A DNA stretch of 23,699 nt from Chromera velia (GCA_018398765.1 JAHBMJ010000791.1:17408-41106); one strand, 5' to 3'. Counted from the stretch's first letter, positions 1 to 11,504 are shown. Made by a program: numbers and translations. The notes: a model not told the origin generated them from the sequence alone.

Positions 1-1969
1 TCTTTGCGAGTCCCAGGTTTCCGTCGTCCTGCAGAACCCTCATCACGCGGCTCTCCGACAACAGTACCTCAAGCGACAGAGACGAGGAGCCCGAAGCCCC
101 CCCCCCCGACGCAGAACCACTTGCACCAGATGCGGCAGCGGCAGACCCAGTGCCACCCCCGTCTCCGTCTCCCCCTATTGAAATCGAGTTCTCGGGGTTC
201 CCGCCGTCGTCTTGAGGGCTGGAAAAGGCCGCGCCCCCCCCCCCGGAGGAATTCGAAGTGTTCTGGAAGGTCTCGGCAGAGAAGGCTTTGGCGATATCCG
301 CGTAGGGGTATGGGAGGTTGTTGCTCCGGCAGGATCTGGAAATGCACTGAAGAGAGGAACGCAGGCAGGCAGGGAGGCAGGGAGAACGACAGCTGGAGAG
401 GCAGACAAACAGACGGGCATTCTGCCTTGACGAGACCGTGGATATGCGAACAGAAACCGACCTCATGAAGACACGAGGGAGCAACAGGGTGAAGAACGAA
501 AAAGAAAACGGCACCTAGAAACAACCTACAACTGCAGGGCTTCGCGAACGACAGCCACTCGAATGGATGGGCAGAGAGAGGGGGAGAGAGAGAGATGCCA
601 ACAATCTAGAAAAAAGGAAGGCTCTCTTTGCGTGGCTTCGGACTCACGTGTGCGGCGTGTGGAGGTGCGGAGGGAAGCACACCCCTTGTGAGAAGCTCCA
701 CAAGCACGAGTTTCTTCCAGGCGTCGATCTGCACGGGGCAGGGAGAGGGGCAGAAGAATCAGGGAGGGAGGGAGTGACGCAGACAGTGAGGGACGAGAGA
801 TAGAAAGTATGAGACGAGAAACGAGTGTGAGGATGCGGGGATACATCCGTTGAACAACCCCACAACCATACAGATGCATGTACGCACCTGCACGCAAGCA
901 CACTCAGAGTGACCCTGAAAAATGCGGGTGGAACAAAGAAAAAGCGGAACACAAAGAGCAAGGGGGCAGACAGACAGAAAGCGAGAAAGAAATACAAGAG
1001 AAGAGGGGAAACCTGATGTAAGCTCACACACCTACCTGCACTTGTGACGGCGTGACAGCGGGGATGGACAGGCACAGGTTGAACATTCTCTTCGCCTTGT
1101 CCCACTTCTTCAGTCCACAGTAAATCGTTCCAGCGTAGAAGAAGTAAGCCACAGTCTGGAGTGACGTCACACCCTGAATTCAGAAAGGGGGCAGCCGAGA
1201 TACAGTTGAAAGCGGAGAAAAAGAAAAAAATCTTCTCACGAGGGTATGAGAAACTCCGACTCAGCGACACGGCAGTCACTAGCTCGAAGGACAGTAATGA
1301 GGGCAGAAAAAAGTTCGCTCATCACGTGCGGAAAAACAATCGATGAAAGGGAAAAAGAGGAAGACGAGGATATGAAAAACAAGAGGCAGAAGAGCAAAGA
1401 AAGATAAGGAGACAAAAAACGATGGATAAAGGTGTAATGCACTCACTGACTTTCATGACTTCCAAAATGGGGGTGTCGATGACAGGAAGTGCAACCGAGT
1501 AGTGATTGGCCCTCAGGCACACCTTCAGGTAGCTCTCGTGGAGAGGGGTGAGTACGTGGGGGACCTGTCTGTTCATCTTTTCAATTGCTAATTTCAGTGG
1601 AAGTATGGCAAGCTGGCTGTTTCCAAACACACATGTAAAAGTGGCAAACTGGGCAGCGAGTTCGTAGAATTCCCAGCAGTTGACTACATCTGCGGCTTTG
1701 AAGTTTCTGAATAGGTGCTGGATGTTCGCGATGTTGACGTCTAGATGTGCTGCGCATCCAAGCCGTTCCTGGTTCTCGTTTGCACCATTGTATAGAAGAT
1801 AGGAAAGAAGGGCAGAGTTGTGCTCAGCGCTGATGCTCGGTATCACATTGGCCAGCGATCCGTGCCGTGCCCATTCCCTCACACGGTCATGGTGCGTTCG
1901 AATCAGCTGCTTCAGTTCACCCGGTTTGCAGTTCTGTGCCTGGGCTAGAAAGTTTTCCATCTTTGGCAA
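1..1969 (-). CDS. CSN3: COP9 signalosome subunit 3 (CSN3), N-terminal part, truncated by the window edge
   Basis: This encodes a scaffold subunit of the COP9 signalosome, which removes NEDD8 from cullins. Four exons are visible on the minus strand: 1969-1451, 1173-1036, 728-648 and 346 to beyond position 1, all joined in phase 0 (exon 1 uses a gtcagt donor; the other acceptors are cag). They give at least 361 residues. Collinear matches to known CSN3 include LKLAIEKM, then YFFYAGTIYCGLKKWDKA (exon 2), IDAWKKLVLVELL (exon 3) and LLSESRVMRVLQDDGNLGLA (exon 4). The PCI domain should follow off the window. The start is the first Met of exon 1; a second Met lies three codons later. Exon 4 carries a Gly/Ser-rich insert of about 60 residues (about 276-335) that animal CSN3 lacks. 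An alternative exon-1 donor, gtgagt at 1446, would break the frame. The family assignment is firm; exact splice sites are inferred. Confidence 0.88.
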
Positions 1970-2935
1970 TCAGTCACCTGACGCAAACCAATGCCCAAAT
2001 GAAGCACCTGCGTAGACAAAATCTACTCCCTATTTTGAGGAACTCCGACAGACTGCACGAGAAGAAAAACGTACTGTGGAAAAAACTGCAGCTAAAGAGA
2101 CAAAATATTTATACCCAGACTCGATGTGTCCTGGAGAAGGAAAAAGAAACGTGGAGGAGCTTCCTACAAACTGTGCTTCTTGCTACGCTCATAGACCTTC
2201 GAAGAGTTGTTTTTGTACGTATTAATACGTGGACAATACGGGATTAGCCTTCTCGATCTTGAGGAAGAGACACAAAAGATCGTCGCCGATTCGTCGGAGA
2301 CGGACCGAAAAGTGTGAAGACGGGAAGTTTGCGGCGGCGCGATGGCGGCGCGGCAATGCATGATTGCGCGCGGCGCGCGGCCGGCCGGCACGCGCGGCCG
2401 GATCATGCAATGGAGCGCGCCGCCTCTTTAATCGACTGTCTTTCATTCTATCTGACAGCTCTCGATCAAAAAGTCTCTCAAACATCTCGAACATCATCTG
2501 ATTGACTCCATTTCGCAAAACTGCAGATCGATACACATCAATACACGACTTCGGAGTTAGATTGAACGCTTGTTTGACAGGAGCGCAGAGAACACGGTGT
2601 CGTGCTTGCTCGCGTCGCGTGCTGTGCTCTGACGTGCAATACGCCGTCTCTTACCTCTACTTGCTGGCCATGGGTCCATGAATCAAGTTGCCGGCAGGCA
2701 GGCGCAGGGGCCTTGCAGAATTTTCCGCACCCGCAGAATCCCCTTCGTATTCCAATTGAGAAACTTCTTTTGCCCGCCTCAGTTTTCGGAAGGCGTGGTA
2801 TCTGTCTACGGTGATTCTCGTGTCACTGACTGAAGAGTCTCCTGTTCCCTGTCTCTCGTTCTCCGTCCCTTCACTCAGTGGCGCCCACTAAGAGGTATCA
2901 AGTAAGCAAGGAGAAATCGGAAGAAGAAGGAAAAG
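1970..2935. other. Divergent intergenic region between CSN3 and the FIG4-like gene
   Basis: CSN3 leaves to the left and the FIG4-like gene to the right, so this stretch should hold both promoters and 5' UTRs. Short ORFs cross it in several frames, but none has a recognisable domain and they reflect GC-rich sequence. The only clear structure is the GC-rich inverted repeat at 2344-2424. I see no convincing TATA element. Confidence 0.6.
2344..2424. repeat. GC-rich inverted repeat in a divergent promoter
   Basis: The outer arms GGCGGCGCG (from 2344) and CGCGCCGCC (ending 2424) are exact reverse complements. Between them lie alternating CG/GGCC tracts and the motifs TGCATGA and TCATGCA. The block stands out sharply from its flanks and sits about midway between the two divergent gene starts. 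It could be a regulatory element or a cruciform-forming sequence. The structure is seen directly; the function is inferred. Confidence 0.5.
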
Positions 2936-5900
2936 ATGCAAGAGGGAGGCCGATCATTTCCAAATGCGTTCACATCCTACCGGATCTATTCCGCCAGAAC
3001 GCACACGTACATTGTGGGCATGGATGGTCTGCAACAGGAGTTCTCTTTGTTGAAAGCCCCCAAGGCAGAGAACCTGACCTCTCTGCGACTCCAGGAAGGG
3101 GAGAAGCGCTTCCCAATGAGGCACCTGGAGACGCACTTGGAGGAGTTGAGACCAGGACCAGAGGGGTGGCTTCATGTGACCCAGGCAGTCGCGCTTCTGG
3201 GGTTCATCTCTTTCGTACAGGGGTATTACTGTATTCTGATACAAAAGACAAAGAAAGTTGGTCATGTGTTGGGGCATCATAATGTGCACGCAGTCGAAAA
3301 GACCCACCTCTACCCCCTCTTCGACCCCCAGGATCCCTCTCTGTCAGACAGCCGCAAAGAAGAAGCCAAGTACAAAGAGCTCATAGAGAAGGTCGAGCTC
3401 TCCCGTGGATTGTATTTCTCCCACTCATACGATTTGTCGAGGTCCCTGCAGACCAATTTCGCTCTCGAGGCCGCCCGCCGAGCAGGGGTGCCACTGTCTA
3501 GCTCGTCAGTCGATGACGACCCCGGCACAGAGGAGATACAAAGCGGAGAGGTGCCGCACCTCACAGATAGAGGTGACGATCCCCGTCACCGAGAGAGAGA
3601 AACAGGCAGCCCATACATGTGGAATTATCACCACATCTCCCCCATGCTTCGAAAGCGAAAGTGGTGGAAATGGATCACCCCTGTCATTTTCGGATTCTTT
3701 ATGCACGCGCGCTGTTCCTCCTTTGGCAGAGCGCTCGAATTGGTCCTCCTTGCCAGGCGTTCCCGCTTCTATGTGGGCACCCGGTACAAAAAGAGGGGGA
3801 TTAACGCGGATGGCAAACCTGCGAACGATGTAGAGACAGAGCAGATTGTGTTTGACTATGCGGGGGGGCAGGGTGCAATGTCGTTTGTTCAGGTTCGCGC
3901 CTCTGTGCCTCTCTTCTGGTCTCAGGAGGCCAGCGCGATCATGCCGAAACCCCCCATCACCTACTCTGTTGTTGACCCCTCCCTGAGTGGAACTAGGCAA
4001 CACATTCAGGACCTCTACAGTCGATATGGGTGCCCTGTGATTGCGGTGAGTGAGGGGGAAAGGGGAGAAGAGGAAGATCAGGCGTTCGGGATGATTTTCT
4101 TTCTTGGGCTTCTCTTTTATCTTTTCTTCTCTCCCTCGAAATGGATTTAGAAAGATGCGACAATCCTTTCTTTGTTGTTGTTGTTCTTGCGGTTGCGATT
4201 TCTTTACCTCTTCTCCCACCCTTTTTTGGTCTTCAGTTCCTGTGGTGAGACAAAAACGCTCCTTCAATTTTTATCGGGGAATGGAAGACTGCATAGCCGA
4301 CGACGAGAGAGGGAAGCCCGCAAACTGTTGCTCTGTCTGCTTTTCTTTCTGTGCGCAGGTGAACCTGATGCGGGCAACGAGGAACTCCGACGAGGGGGTT
4401 TTGGGGAAGAAGTTTCAGGACGCCGTGACGACGTTGAACAAGGAGCTGCCTCCAGAACATCCAGACGTGAAGGTGCAGTTCGTGGCAATGGACATCAGAA
4501 CTCTACACAAAAAACAGCAGGACGCTGTCTATGGTGAATTGACGTCTTTGGCTGACAAGATTGTCTCACAGGTAGGTAGGAATTAAGGGGTGGGGGTTTG
4601 GTGGGGGCTGGGAGAATGTTCTTTCTTCAACTCGCCTCTTTTCCCTACACTTACTGCTCTCCATGTGTTGCCGATTTGTGTGGGGCGGACGTCCGTCTGC
4701 TTACCTATTTTTCCGTTCACATTCTAGAACATCCGCCTTAATTCCTTCTGTCCTGACCGGACAGACATGCCAGCTGGTGCACCGTCCGACCATCCACAGT
4801 GGTTTCCATTCCGATCGATGATGGGTGGATCTCTCCTCTTGATTGTTGTTTTCTTTTCTTTTCTTTTCCTGCGGATTGACATGCAGGTTTCCTATTTCTA
4901 CACGACCAGCGCCTCCCACAGGCCCCTGAGGGTCCAGTCAGGGGTGGCTCGCACGAATTGCGTGGATTGCCTTGACAGGACGAATGTGATGCAGTTCTTT
5001 CTTGGACGTGCAGCCCTGGCACATCACCTTGCAGCTCTTGCTTTTGTTCCCACTGCGCGTTTGGATTTTGACGGTCACGTTGTGTCGATTCTTTCCGAGA
5101 TGTTTGATGAGATGGGGGACCAGATAGCCCTCCAGTATGGGGGTTCTATCGCTCACAAAAAATACGGGGCGCTCCAGCGCACTCTGGAAAGACCTCGAAT
5201 GATCAAACAGAGCAAGGAAGTGCTGACATCGTTGACGAGACACTACAACAACTCGTTCGGGGATGCAGAGAAGCAGTCGGCATTCAATTTGTTGTTGGGA
5301 GTTCTGAACCCTCGAAAACACCCAAAGCCCTGGGTTGTTGATGCAGATGCGTGGCTGCATCACAGACCTGTGCTGGATGCCTACGCACCAGGCCTGTGGT
5401 GGCTTGAGCCGCTTCGGAAGATGCGGGCCCGGCTGGCAAGATTGCTAGTTCTCCCGCCCCCCCGTCGTGTACCGTTCCCCCCCCAGACACTAGTGCGAAA
5501 GGACCATTTATCCTGGTTCGCGTGTCTTTTGCCGTACGATTGTTTAGACGGTCGCTTTCCCTTCACATCCTTAGGTTCCGATGGGGATGATGAAGGAAGT
5601 TGCGAGGAAGAGGAGTGGGAGGAGGATGAAGAGGATTTTGCAGAAGACGAGGGGGGAAGAGAGAGAGAGCAGGGGAGTGGGGGGCATCGGGTGAGGGGGG
5701 GCATGCAGAGAATGAGTGAGGATGATGAAGATGAGGAGGATGCAGAGACAGACATGGGTCTGGACAGTTCCGATTCTTCACAGGGTGGGGGGGGGACTCC
5801 CCGTTCCCTCTGCACAGTTCGGCCCGCATGGCCGAAAGACAACCAGAGGCAATTGATGTTCCTCCAAAGAAAATGGGGGAAAACCCCCGATGCCGCCGTC

Positions 5901-8900
5901 AGGCTCATCCTCCCACCTAAAGACAGAGGGGGGAAGCATCAGTGGGCTGGCACATTGTTGGGCCATTCTGGGCAGGAGTTGCTGGGAGGGCGAGTCAACA
6001 CGGGGGGGGAGATGCCGAGTGCAACGGCAGCGGGTGTGGGGGGTGCAGAGGGGACCACAACTGGAATCCTCTCCCCGGGTCTCTCGTCCCTCCCTGCCGG
6101 TGATACCGGGATGGGAGATCGAGGCACTTACCTTGCATCCTCGCCTGCAGTGGCACCGGGTGTGCCGATGCCTGCACCGTCTGTGTCTGAAGGCACACGA
6201 GACGGAAATGCAACCCTGAAATCGGGGGGACTTGGACCGCCCGCGCTTCTCTCAGCGCAGTCTGCTGAGTCGGTTGCCTCAGACGACACAGTGATTCAAT
6301 TTGAAACGATGCAGCAACTCGGACAGCAGCAGCAGCAGCAAGGGCAGCCTGGGGAGGGGCAGAAAGTTCCAGGGGAGACGGAGAGAACTGGGCTTGTCTC
6401 TCGTCTGCTGTTTCCTGCCAAGGGTGCAGCAGAGGAGTCTGTAGGGGTCGCTGCATCTTCTGCAAGCGCCACCGCCCCTGATTCATTCAGAGGGGTGGGG
6501 GGTCACCCCGGAGGGCCCCTGCTGTCCCTCTCCAAAACGTACAGGGTCTCCCAGTTCCTCCTCATGCCGCTAGCGCAGTGCGTGTCTCCTGAGACGTTCC
6601 GATTTGTTCATGTTCTCCTCCCTGCTCAATTTCGAGAAGGGAAGAAGGAGGACATCCCCGGGACGACAGAGTTTGACATTGACAGAGATCGGGAGATCAG
6701 GTTAACACCCTTTGAAGAGTATGCTGCAGGGGTGAGATCAAAATCACCCCTGGCGTCCCACACTTCAGGAGACCTGCGTTTGCTTTCGCCCCTGTGTGCA
6801 GACATGGCAGGTAGCGCCTTCAAAGCCTTCCACCAACCTCATTTGTTGACCCAGTTTGACGAGTACCCCTCCAATTCTGTGCATGTGAAGGTGAACTCTT
6901 CTCTGAAACCCTCCAGACTTGAGTGTAGTCGAGCGAGGTCCTTCGCCTCATCCGCCCGCAAGACTGCCTCCGACCCTTTGAGCACATGTCTCCGTCCCCC
7001 CTCCCAACTTGAAAAATCTCCCTGGAGAGTGGTCACAGGGCCGCTCTCACGGAGTCCTGAGGAGGGGGAGAAAGGAGCGTATTGGCTCGCCTCCGCCTCG
7101 TCTGTCAGTCGAATGGTCGATCCCCCAATGCCCTCTTCTGAGGACGTCCGAGAGTTTCACAATTTCTCCAACCTCCACGAGCTTGCAGCAGTTGGAAATT
7201 TCTTTCCCCACAACCCGAGTTGGAGACGTCGGAATCTAGTTGACCCCCTAGCAGCCCTAGAGGAGAGTTTCCAGTTAGTTTCCTACCGAGAGGGCTCGGG
7301 GGGTCCCTTGAGAAAGCTTCAGGTGCTGAGGGAAGAAGAGGCAGCAAAGGCCCTTAGAGAAAAGGTCGGCAGGAAAGGGGGCGGGGGGGACGAGACTCCG
7401 CCTCCACTGCAGGCTGGGAGGAACGTCTCCTCTACACCCCAGCAGCAGCAGCAGCAGCCAGCAGGCTCCTCATCCACCCGCTCGCCTGTCAGAGAACGGT
7501 CAGTGTCTCAAACGAATCCGCAGACATTGCAATTGCCCGGTCAACAGCAGCAGCAGCCCGCTAGCAGTCCGTGGCACAAGGTTTCGATGCGTCTGTGGCC
7601 AGACGAAGAAGAAGCAGGGGAGATGGGGGAGTTGAAGTTGACCGCAGCGAATGATGCAGAGAATGGTTTGGACAATAGGTCGCTGCAGAGTTTTGCTTTC
7701 TCTTTGGAACGTGAGAGTGAAGAACAGAGCTCGAGGTGGGGAGACGGAGAGGACGCGTCCCACACAGATGAGTTGGGGGAGCCCCCCGAGGGCAGAGAGC
7801 TTCTAGAGGGGTCCCAGATGGGAGACATGGGCAGATCCCTGTCTCCTGCAGGAATCATGTCGGGGGGGGGGACAAAGGGAGAGGGAGAGGGAAGACCGTT
7901 GGTCTTGACCGGCACAGAGGTGCGCGCTGGTGCATGGCAGATTCTTCGTCGCCTGCACCTGGAGCGTTTTGGTGTCTCTCTGCCCGTTGACCCTTCGCCC
8001 GATGCGCTTGAAAGGGAAAGGGAGAGGGAAAGAGACAGGAGGAAGGGAAGACATAAGAGACGGTCTGGTTATGAGGATCAGACGGTATCTGTGAACCGAT
8101 TGAGTTTGGTCTCAGAGTATCTGAAAAGGCTGAACGAGAGACCCGGGCCGGTTTCATTTGCCCATGACTTTCCCCCCTTTGTCGTTCATCCTCTTACCGC
8201 CTCCCCCTACGAAATTGTCTACTCGTCTCTCCACGGTCCCAGAGATTCCCCCGCCGTGGCACCCGACCAAGTGGCAGAGGCTCTAGAGACGGCGGCAGAG
8301 CACTCCGCAGCTCGGCTGGGTTTGCAAAGGCACTCTGCGGCCAGCGGTTGGAAGGGGTTGGGGGTGGGGACACCTGCACGCGGGTTCACTCGCGGGGGGG
8401 CGCGTCTGCAGCAGCAGTGGGGTTTCAAGGGGCAGATGGTTGGAGGAAGGTCCGGCACAGGGGGGAAGGATGGGAGAGACAGCAGCAGACGGGCGCATCC
8501 TTTCAATTCGTCTCCCGGGGGGGACCTTGGGGGGGGGTTTCTGCAGTTTGAGGAAGAGGGGGGTGGGAGTCGTTCTTTGATGAGGAATGTAGGAGGGATT
8601 AAGGGAGCGGGGGTGACTGCTTTGTCGGCTGTGTTGGAAGGAACGGAGGGGGGAAGTGTGGGGGCACAAGAGGAGGAGGATGCAGACGGGTCCCCCATGC
8701 ACGCTGTGGATCTGACAGAGGAGACTGTCCCGGCAGAGAATCTCGGAGTGGGGGGGGTTCCTGTTTCTGCAGGAGGAGGAGAAGGATCAGGCAGCCTTCC
8801 CATGATGATGCGAGTATCAGAGGGAGAACGAGGGACACCAGGAAAACCCCACCCCAAGCAGCAGCAGCAGCAGCAGCAGCAGACAGAGAATCTGAAAGAG

Positions 8901-9821
8901 AGGGAAAGGGAAACCTCCCAACAAGGGACGAAAAAGGCCAATCAGGGCCCCTCTGTCCTTCCAGGTGTCCCTTCCTCGTCTCCCCTCCTCCCACCCAGCC
9001 ACCACCACCACCACCACCCACATTCAGACTCCCTGGATGATGACACACTCGATCTCAGCAGAGGAGACGCTCATCCTCACTCTCACTCTCTCCTTCCCCC
9101 CTCCAGCAGCAACATACGAGGAGGTACTACACACGGGTCCGCACGCCCCCTGAGAACCCACCCAGCAGCAGAGGTCTTCTCAGATTCCGATGAGAGAGGG
9201 CCAAAGACCAGCAACAGCACCCTTGATGGTCCCAGCAGGCGGCGTTCTGCACAAGATTCCGAGACTCGGCTTCTTACAAGGCGGCCCCGGGGAGGCCACA
9301 TGCGCACAAACACTTACAGTCACTCCCCCTCCCGTCACCAAAATTCCCCACCCTCCTTTCCGGGAACTTTCCCGGAAGAGTCTCTTCAACCTGTTTCTGT
9401 GTCGGGCCGGAAAGACCCCGCAGGGCCTCTCCTTCGAGGGGAAAGGAGAGAGAGGGAGAGGGAGAGGGAGGGAGACACGTCGTCCTCCAGTCAGAGGACA
9501 CCCCCGTCAATGTCAATCAGACAAAGAGACCCTCACGCGGTCCGATTGGGATTCTCTTCAGACGACACCCCGGATGTCCATTCGGATTCAGGGACAGGGA
9601 CGCAGAATCAGATTTCTCCTCTTTCCCCAACAGCCAACAGCAGCAGTGTGTCTTCTCCCCCATCCCCCTCCAGAATCCGTCAGAAGAGGGGGGACAAGGA
9701 AAGCGTGTCCGAGGAAATGCTCGAGGAGGAGGAAGAGGAAGAGGACGACACCCGCATAGACCTCGAGGAGCTTTTCAGAAAAAGACGGATACCCGAAAAG
9801 GGAGATCTTGAAGGAGACTGA
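2936..9821 (+). CDS. FIG4-like Sac-domain phosphoinositide phosphatase with a giant low-complexity tail
   Basis: This is predicted to remove a phosphate from phosphoinositides; FIG4 acts on PI(3,5)P2 at endolysosomal membranes with VAC14 and PIKfyve/Fab1. Exons are 2936-4045, 4359-4571 and 4887-9821, all phase 0, giving 2,085 residues. The first 626 residues align with FIG4 from near its N-terminus: YSYDLSRSLQ-like SYDLSRSLQ, FYVGTRYKKRG, NDVETEQI, VPLFWSQ, MPKPPIT, and the CX5RT site CVDCLDRTN with Cys466 and Arg472. The Sac domain therefore looks active. The start is the first Met after an in-frame TAA and lies where FIG4 begins. Residues after about 626 form an acidic, Ser/Pro/Gly/Gln-rich tail with CAG-coded polyQ runs, a His run (about 9001-9018), ER repeats and a charged end (LEELFRKRRIPEK). 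Human FIG4 is 907 residues, so the tail is exceptional. A missed intron in the last exon cannot be excluded. Confidence 0.92.
5590..9780 (+). repeat. Low-complexity coding tracts in the FIG4-like tail
   Basis: Inside the last exon there is an Asp/Glu-rich block (about 5590-5750), polyQ runs coded almost purely by CAG (about 6324-6341, 7440-7457 and 8859-8882, the last being eight CAG codons), a CAC-coded His run near 9001-9018, a GAGAGG-type Arg/Glu repeat near 9440-9475 and a terminal Glu run near 9723-9747. All stay in frame across about 4.2 kb, which argues for real coding rather than random openness. Confidence 0.7.
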
Positions 9822-10806
9822 AGCAGGGATTGAACAAGACAGTCGCCCAATTGTTTATTCAATTCTAAAATATCAAAACAGCCTCAAACAGCCTAGAACA
9901 CAGCTGAGTATACGGTGAAATGCCTTAAGAAATGCCCTGCATGAAGTAGTGCATGAACCATTACGGTTGCATGCACTAAGTTTGTCTTAAGTTACTATTG
10001 GTTAAGCAGATCTGCCAGATCAATTCCTAGAATCTAGCCTAGAATATTCCTAGATTAATTCTATCATTCATATTATTTTAAGCGTTATCTAGTAGCTATC
10101 TAGGCAACTGTAAGCCCTCTTGTACTAAACCATGACCTGATACTCAATATTCATACTAGTATTCATAGTAATTTAGCAGTCTAATGAAAATGAATTAGAA
10201 GATGAAATTAGGCACCGGTGTTAAGAATTAAGAGTAGGATAGGATAGGATAGGATTAATGTCTGGAGGATTGGCCTCCTGCCCCAATGCCGAGCGCTCGA
10301 CGTGCGGCGTCCAGGAAAAGCGCATACACGCGTCGGACTTTCCTGGCCGGCCCGCACAGGCCAAAAAGACCTGTGCCACAAACTGTTTAGTCTTGATGGT
10401 TTAAAATGAGGGCTCATCTACTAAATTATATTTTAAAAAGCACATCTATAAGTCGGCAAGCTATTTAAAATAGTAAAAATAGTTGAAAAAATAGTAAAAC
10501 GCATGCCGGGGGCGAGTAGGATACTTTTTGCCCCCCTAAAGTGGCGCATTTCCGCAAAAAACTTGTTCTTATAATTGGTAAGGAGTTAGAAGCTGAAACT
10601 TTGTGTAAGAAGACGTTGTAACAATAGAAAAAGAACTATAGAACAGATTTTTTATATCATTTCTAGAAACATAGGCTGCCATACAAATTTTTTGATTTTC
10701 GGGCCATTTTTCAACCGTGCAAAGCTTTTGTACTCATGGTATTTCACTTAGTATGATTCAACCTGCATGTCTGTACATTTCTCCCCTTCTTTGTGCAGTG
10801 ACCTGA
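9822..10806. other. AT-rich intergenic region downstream of the FIG4-like gene, no supported gene
   Basis: Base composition changes abruptly just after the FIG4 stop, from GC-rich coding to AT-rich sequence with many CTAG and TATT words. It contains a GGATA repeat (about 10235-10255), the GC-rich hairpin island at 10262-10378, and a GGGGGC/GCCCCC inverted pair (10508-10513 and 10530-10535). The FIG4 3' UTR must lie at its left end. The overall look is of an old, decayed repeat, but I recognise no family. Confidence 0.5.
10262..10378. other. GC-rich island with consecutive hairpins, possible structured RNA or element remnant
   Basis: Within AT-rich flanks this block holds several perfect inverted pairs in series: GGAGG/CCTCC (10264-10278), the palindrome CGAGCGCTCG (10290-10299), CCAGGAAA/TTTCCTGG (10311-10346) and GCACAGG/CCTGTGC (10354-10376, nine-base loop). 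No known RNA family is recognised. It could be a non-coding RNA, the folded end of a transposable element, or chance in a GC-rich patch. Confidence 0.3.
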
Positions 10807-10837
10807 CATCTAATCCACACTCTCTCTGCAGTGATCT

Positions 10838-10867
10838 GACTCTCTCTCTCTCTTTTTCTCTCTATCT

Positions 10868-10918
<51 letters not shown>

Positions 10919-10922
10919 ATCT

Positions 10923-10955
<33 letters not shown>

Positions 10956-11119
10956 GTGTGTGTATGTGTGTGTGTGTGTGTGTATGTGTGTGTGTATGTG
11001 TGTGTGTGTGTGTGTATGTGTGTGTATATGTGTGTGTGTGTATGTGTGTGTGTGTGTCTGTGTGTCCGTATGTATGCATACGTGAATGCATGTGTCTATG
11101 TGTATATATGTGTGTGTGT

Positions 11120-11163
<44 letters not shown>

Positions 11164-11221
11164 GTATGTGTGTATGTATGTGTGTGTGTATGTGTGCGTG
11201 TGTATGTACGTATGTGTGTGT

Positions 11222-11255
<34 letters not shown>

Positions 11256-11421
11256 CTGTATGTGTATGTGTGTGTCTGTGTGTGTGCGTGTATGTATGTA
11301 TGTATGTATGTATATGTACAGTGTGTGAGTGCATGTGTGTGTATGCGTATGTGTATACTTGTGCGTATGCATGTGTATGTATGTGTGTGTATGTGTGTGT
11401 GTGTGTGTGTGTATGTGTATA

Positions 11422-11454
<33 letters not shown>

Positions 11455-11455
11455 A

Positions 11456-11493
<38 letters not shown>

Positions 11494-11504
11494 TACGTAT
11501 TACA
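10838..11504. repeat. Compound microsatellite: (CT)n followed by (TG)n/(TATG)n
   Basis: About 118 bases of CT-rich repeat (to about 10955) switch directly into about 550 bases of TG repeat with regular TA interruptions. Long ORFs appear on both strands here (Val-Cys or Thr-His runs), but they are artefacts of the dinucleotide repeat and no gene is called. Confidence 0.95.

Noticed and set aside
644-1279. A 211-codon minus-strand ORF overlapping CSN3 exons 2 and 3
   Set aside because: It reads CSN3 exon 2 in the wrong frame and runs through introns; the CSN3 frame matches the family.
2222-2536. 104-codon minus-strand ORF in the CSN3/FIG4 intergenic region
   Set aside because: Arg/Ala-rich translation of the GC-rich inverted repeat, with no domain or exon context.
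3506-4267. 253-codon minus-strand ORF opposite the first FIG4 exon
   Set aside because: Antisense shadow of a confidently assigned coding exon.
4767-4886. Upstream extension of the last FIG4 exon to an ATG at 4767
   Set aside because: This part is intronic: a pyrimidine-rich tract and atgcag acceptor end at 4886, and the Sac domain joins in phase from the exon ending at 4571.
5381-9516. Many minus-strand ORFs opposite the FIG4-like tail
   Set aside because: They are Pro/Ser-rich shadows of G-rich coding sequence on the plus strand, without domains.
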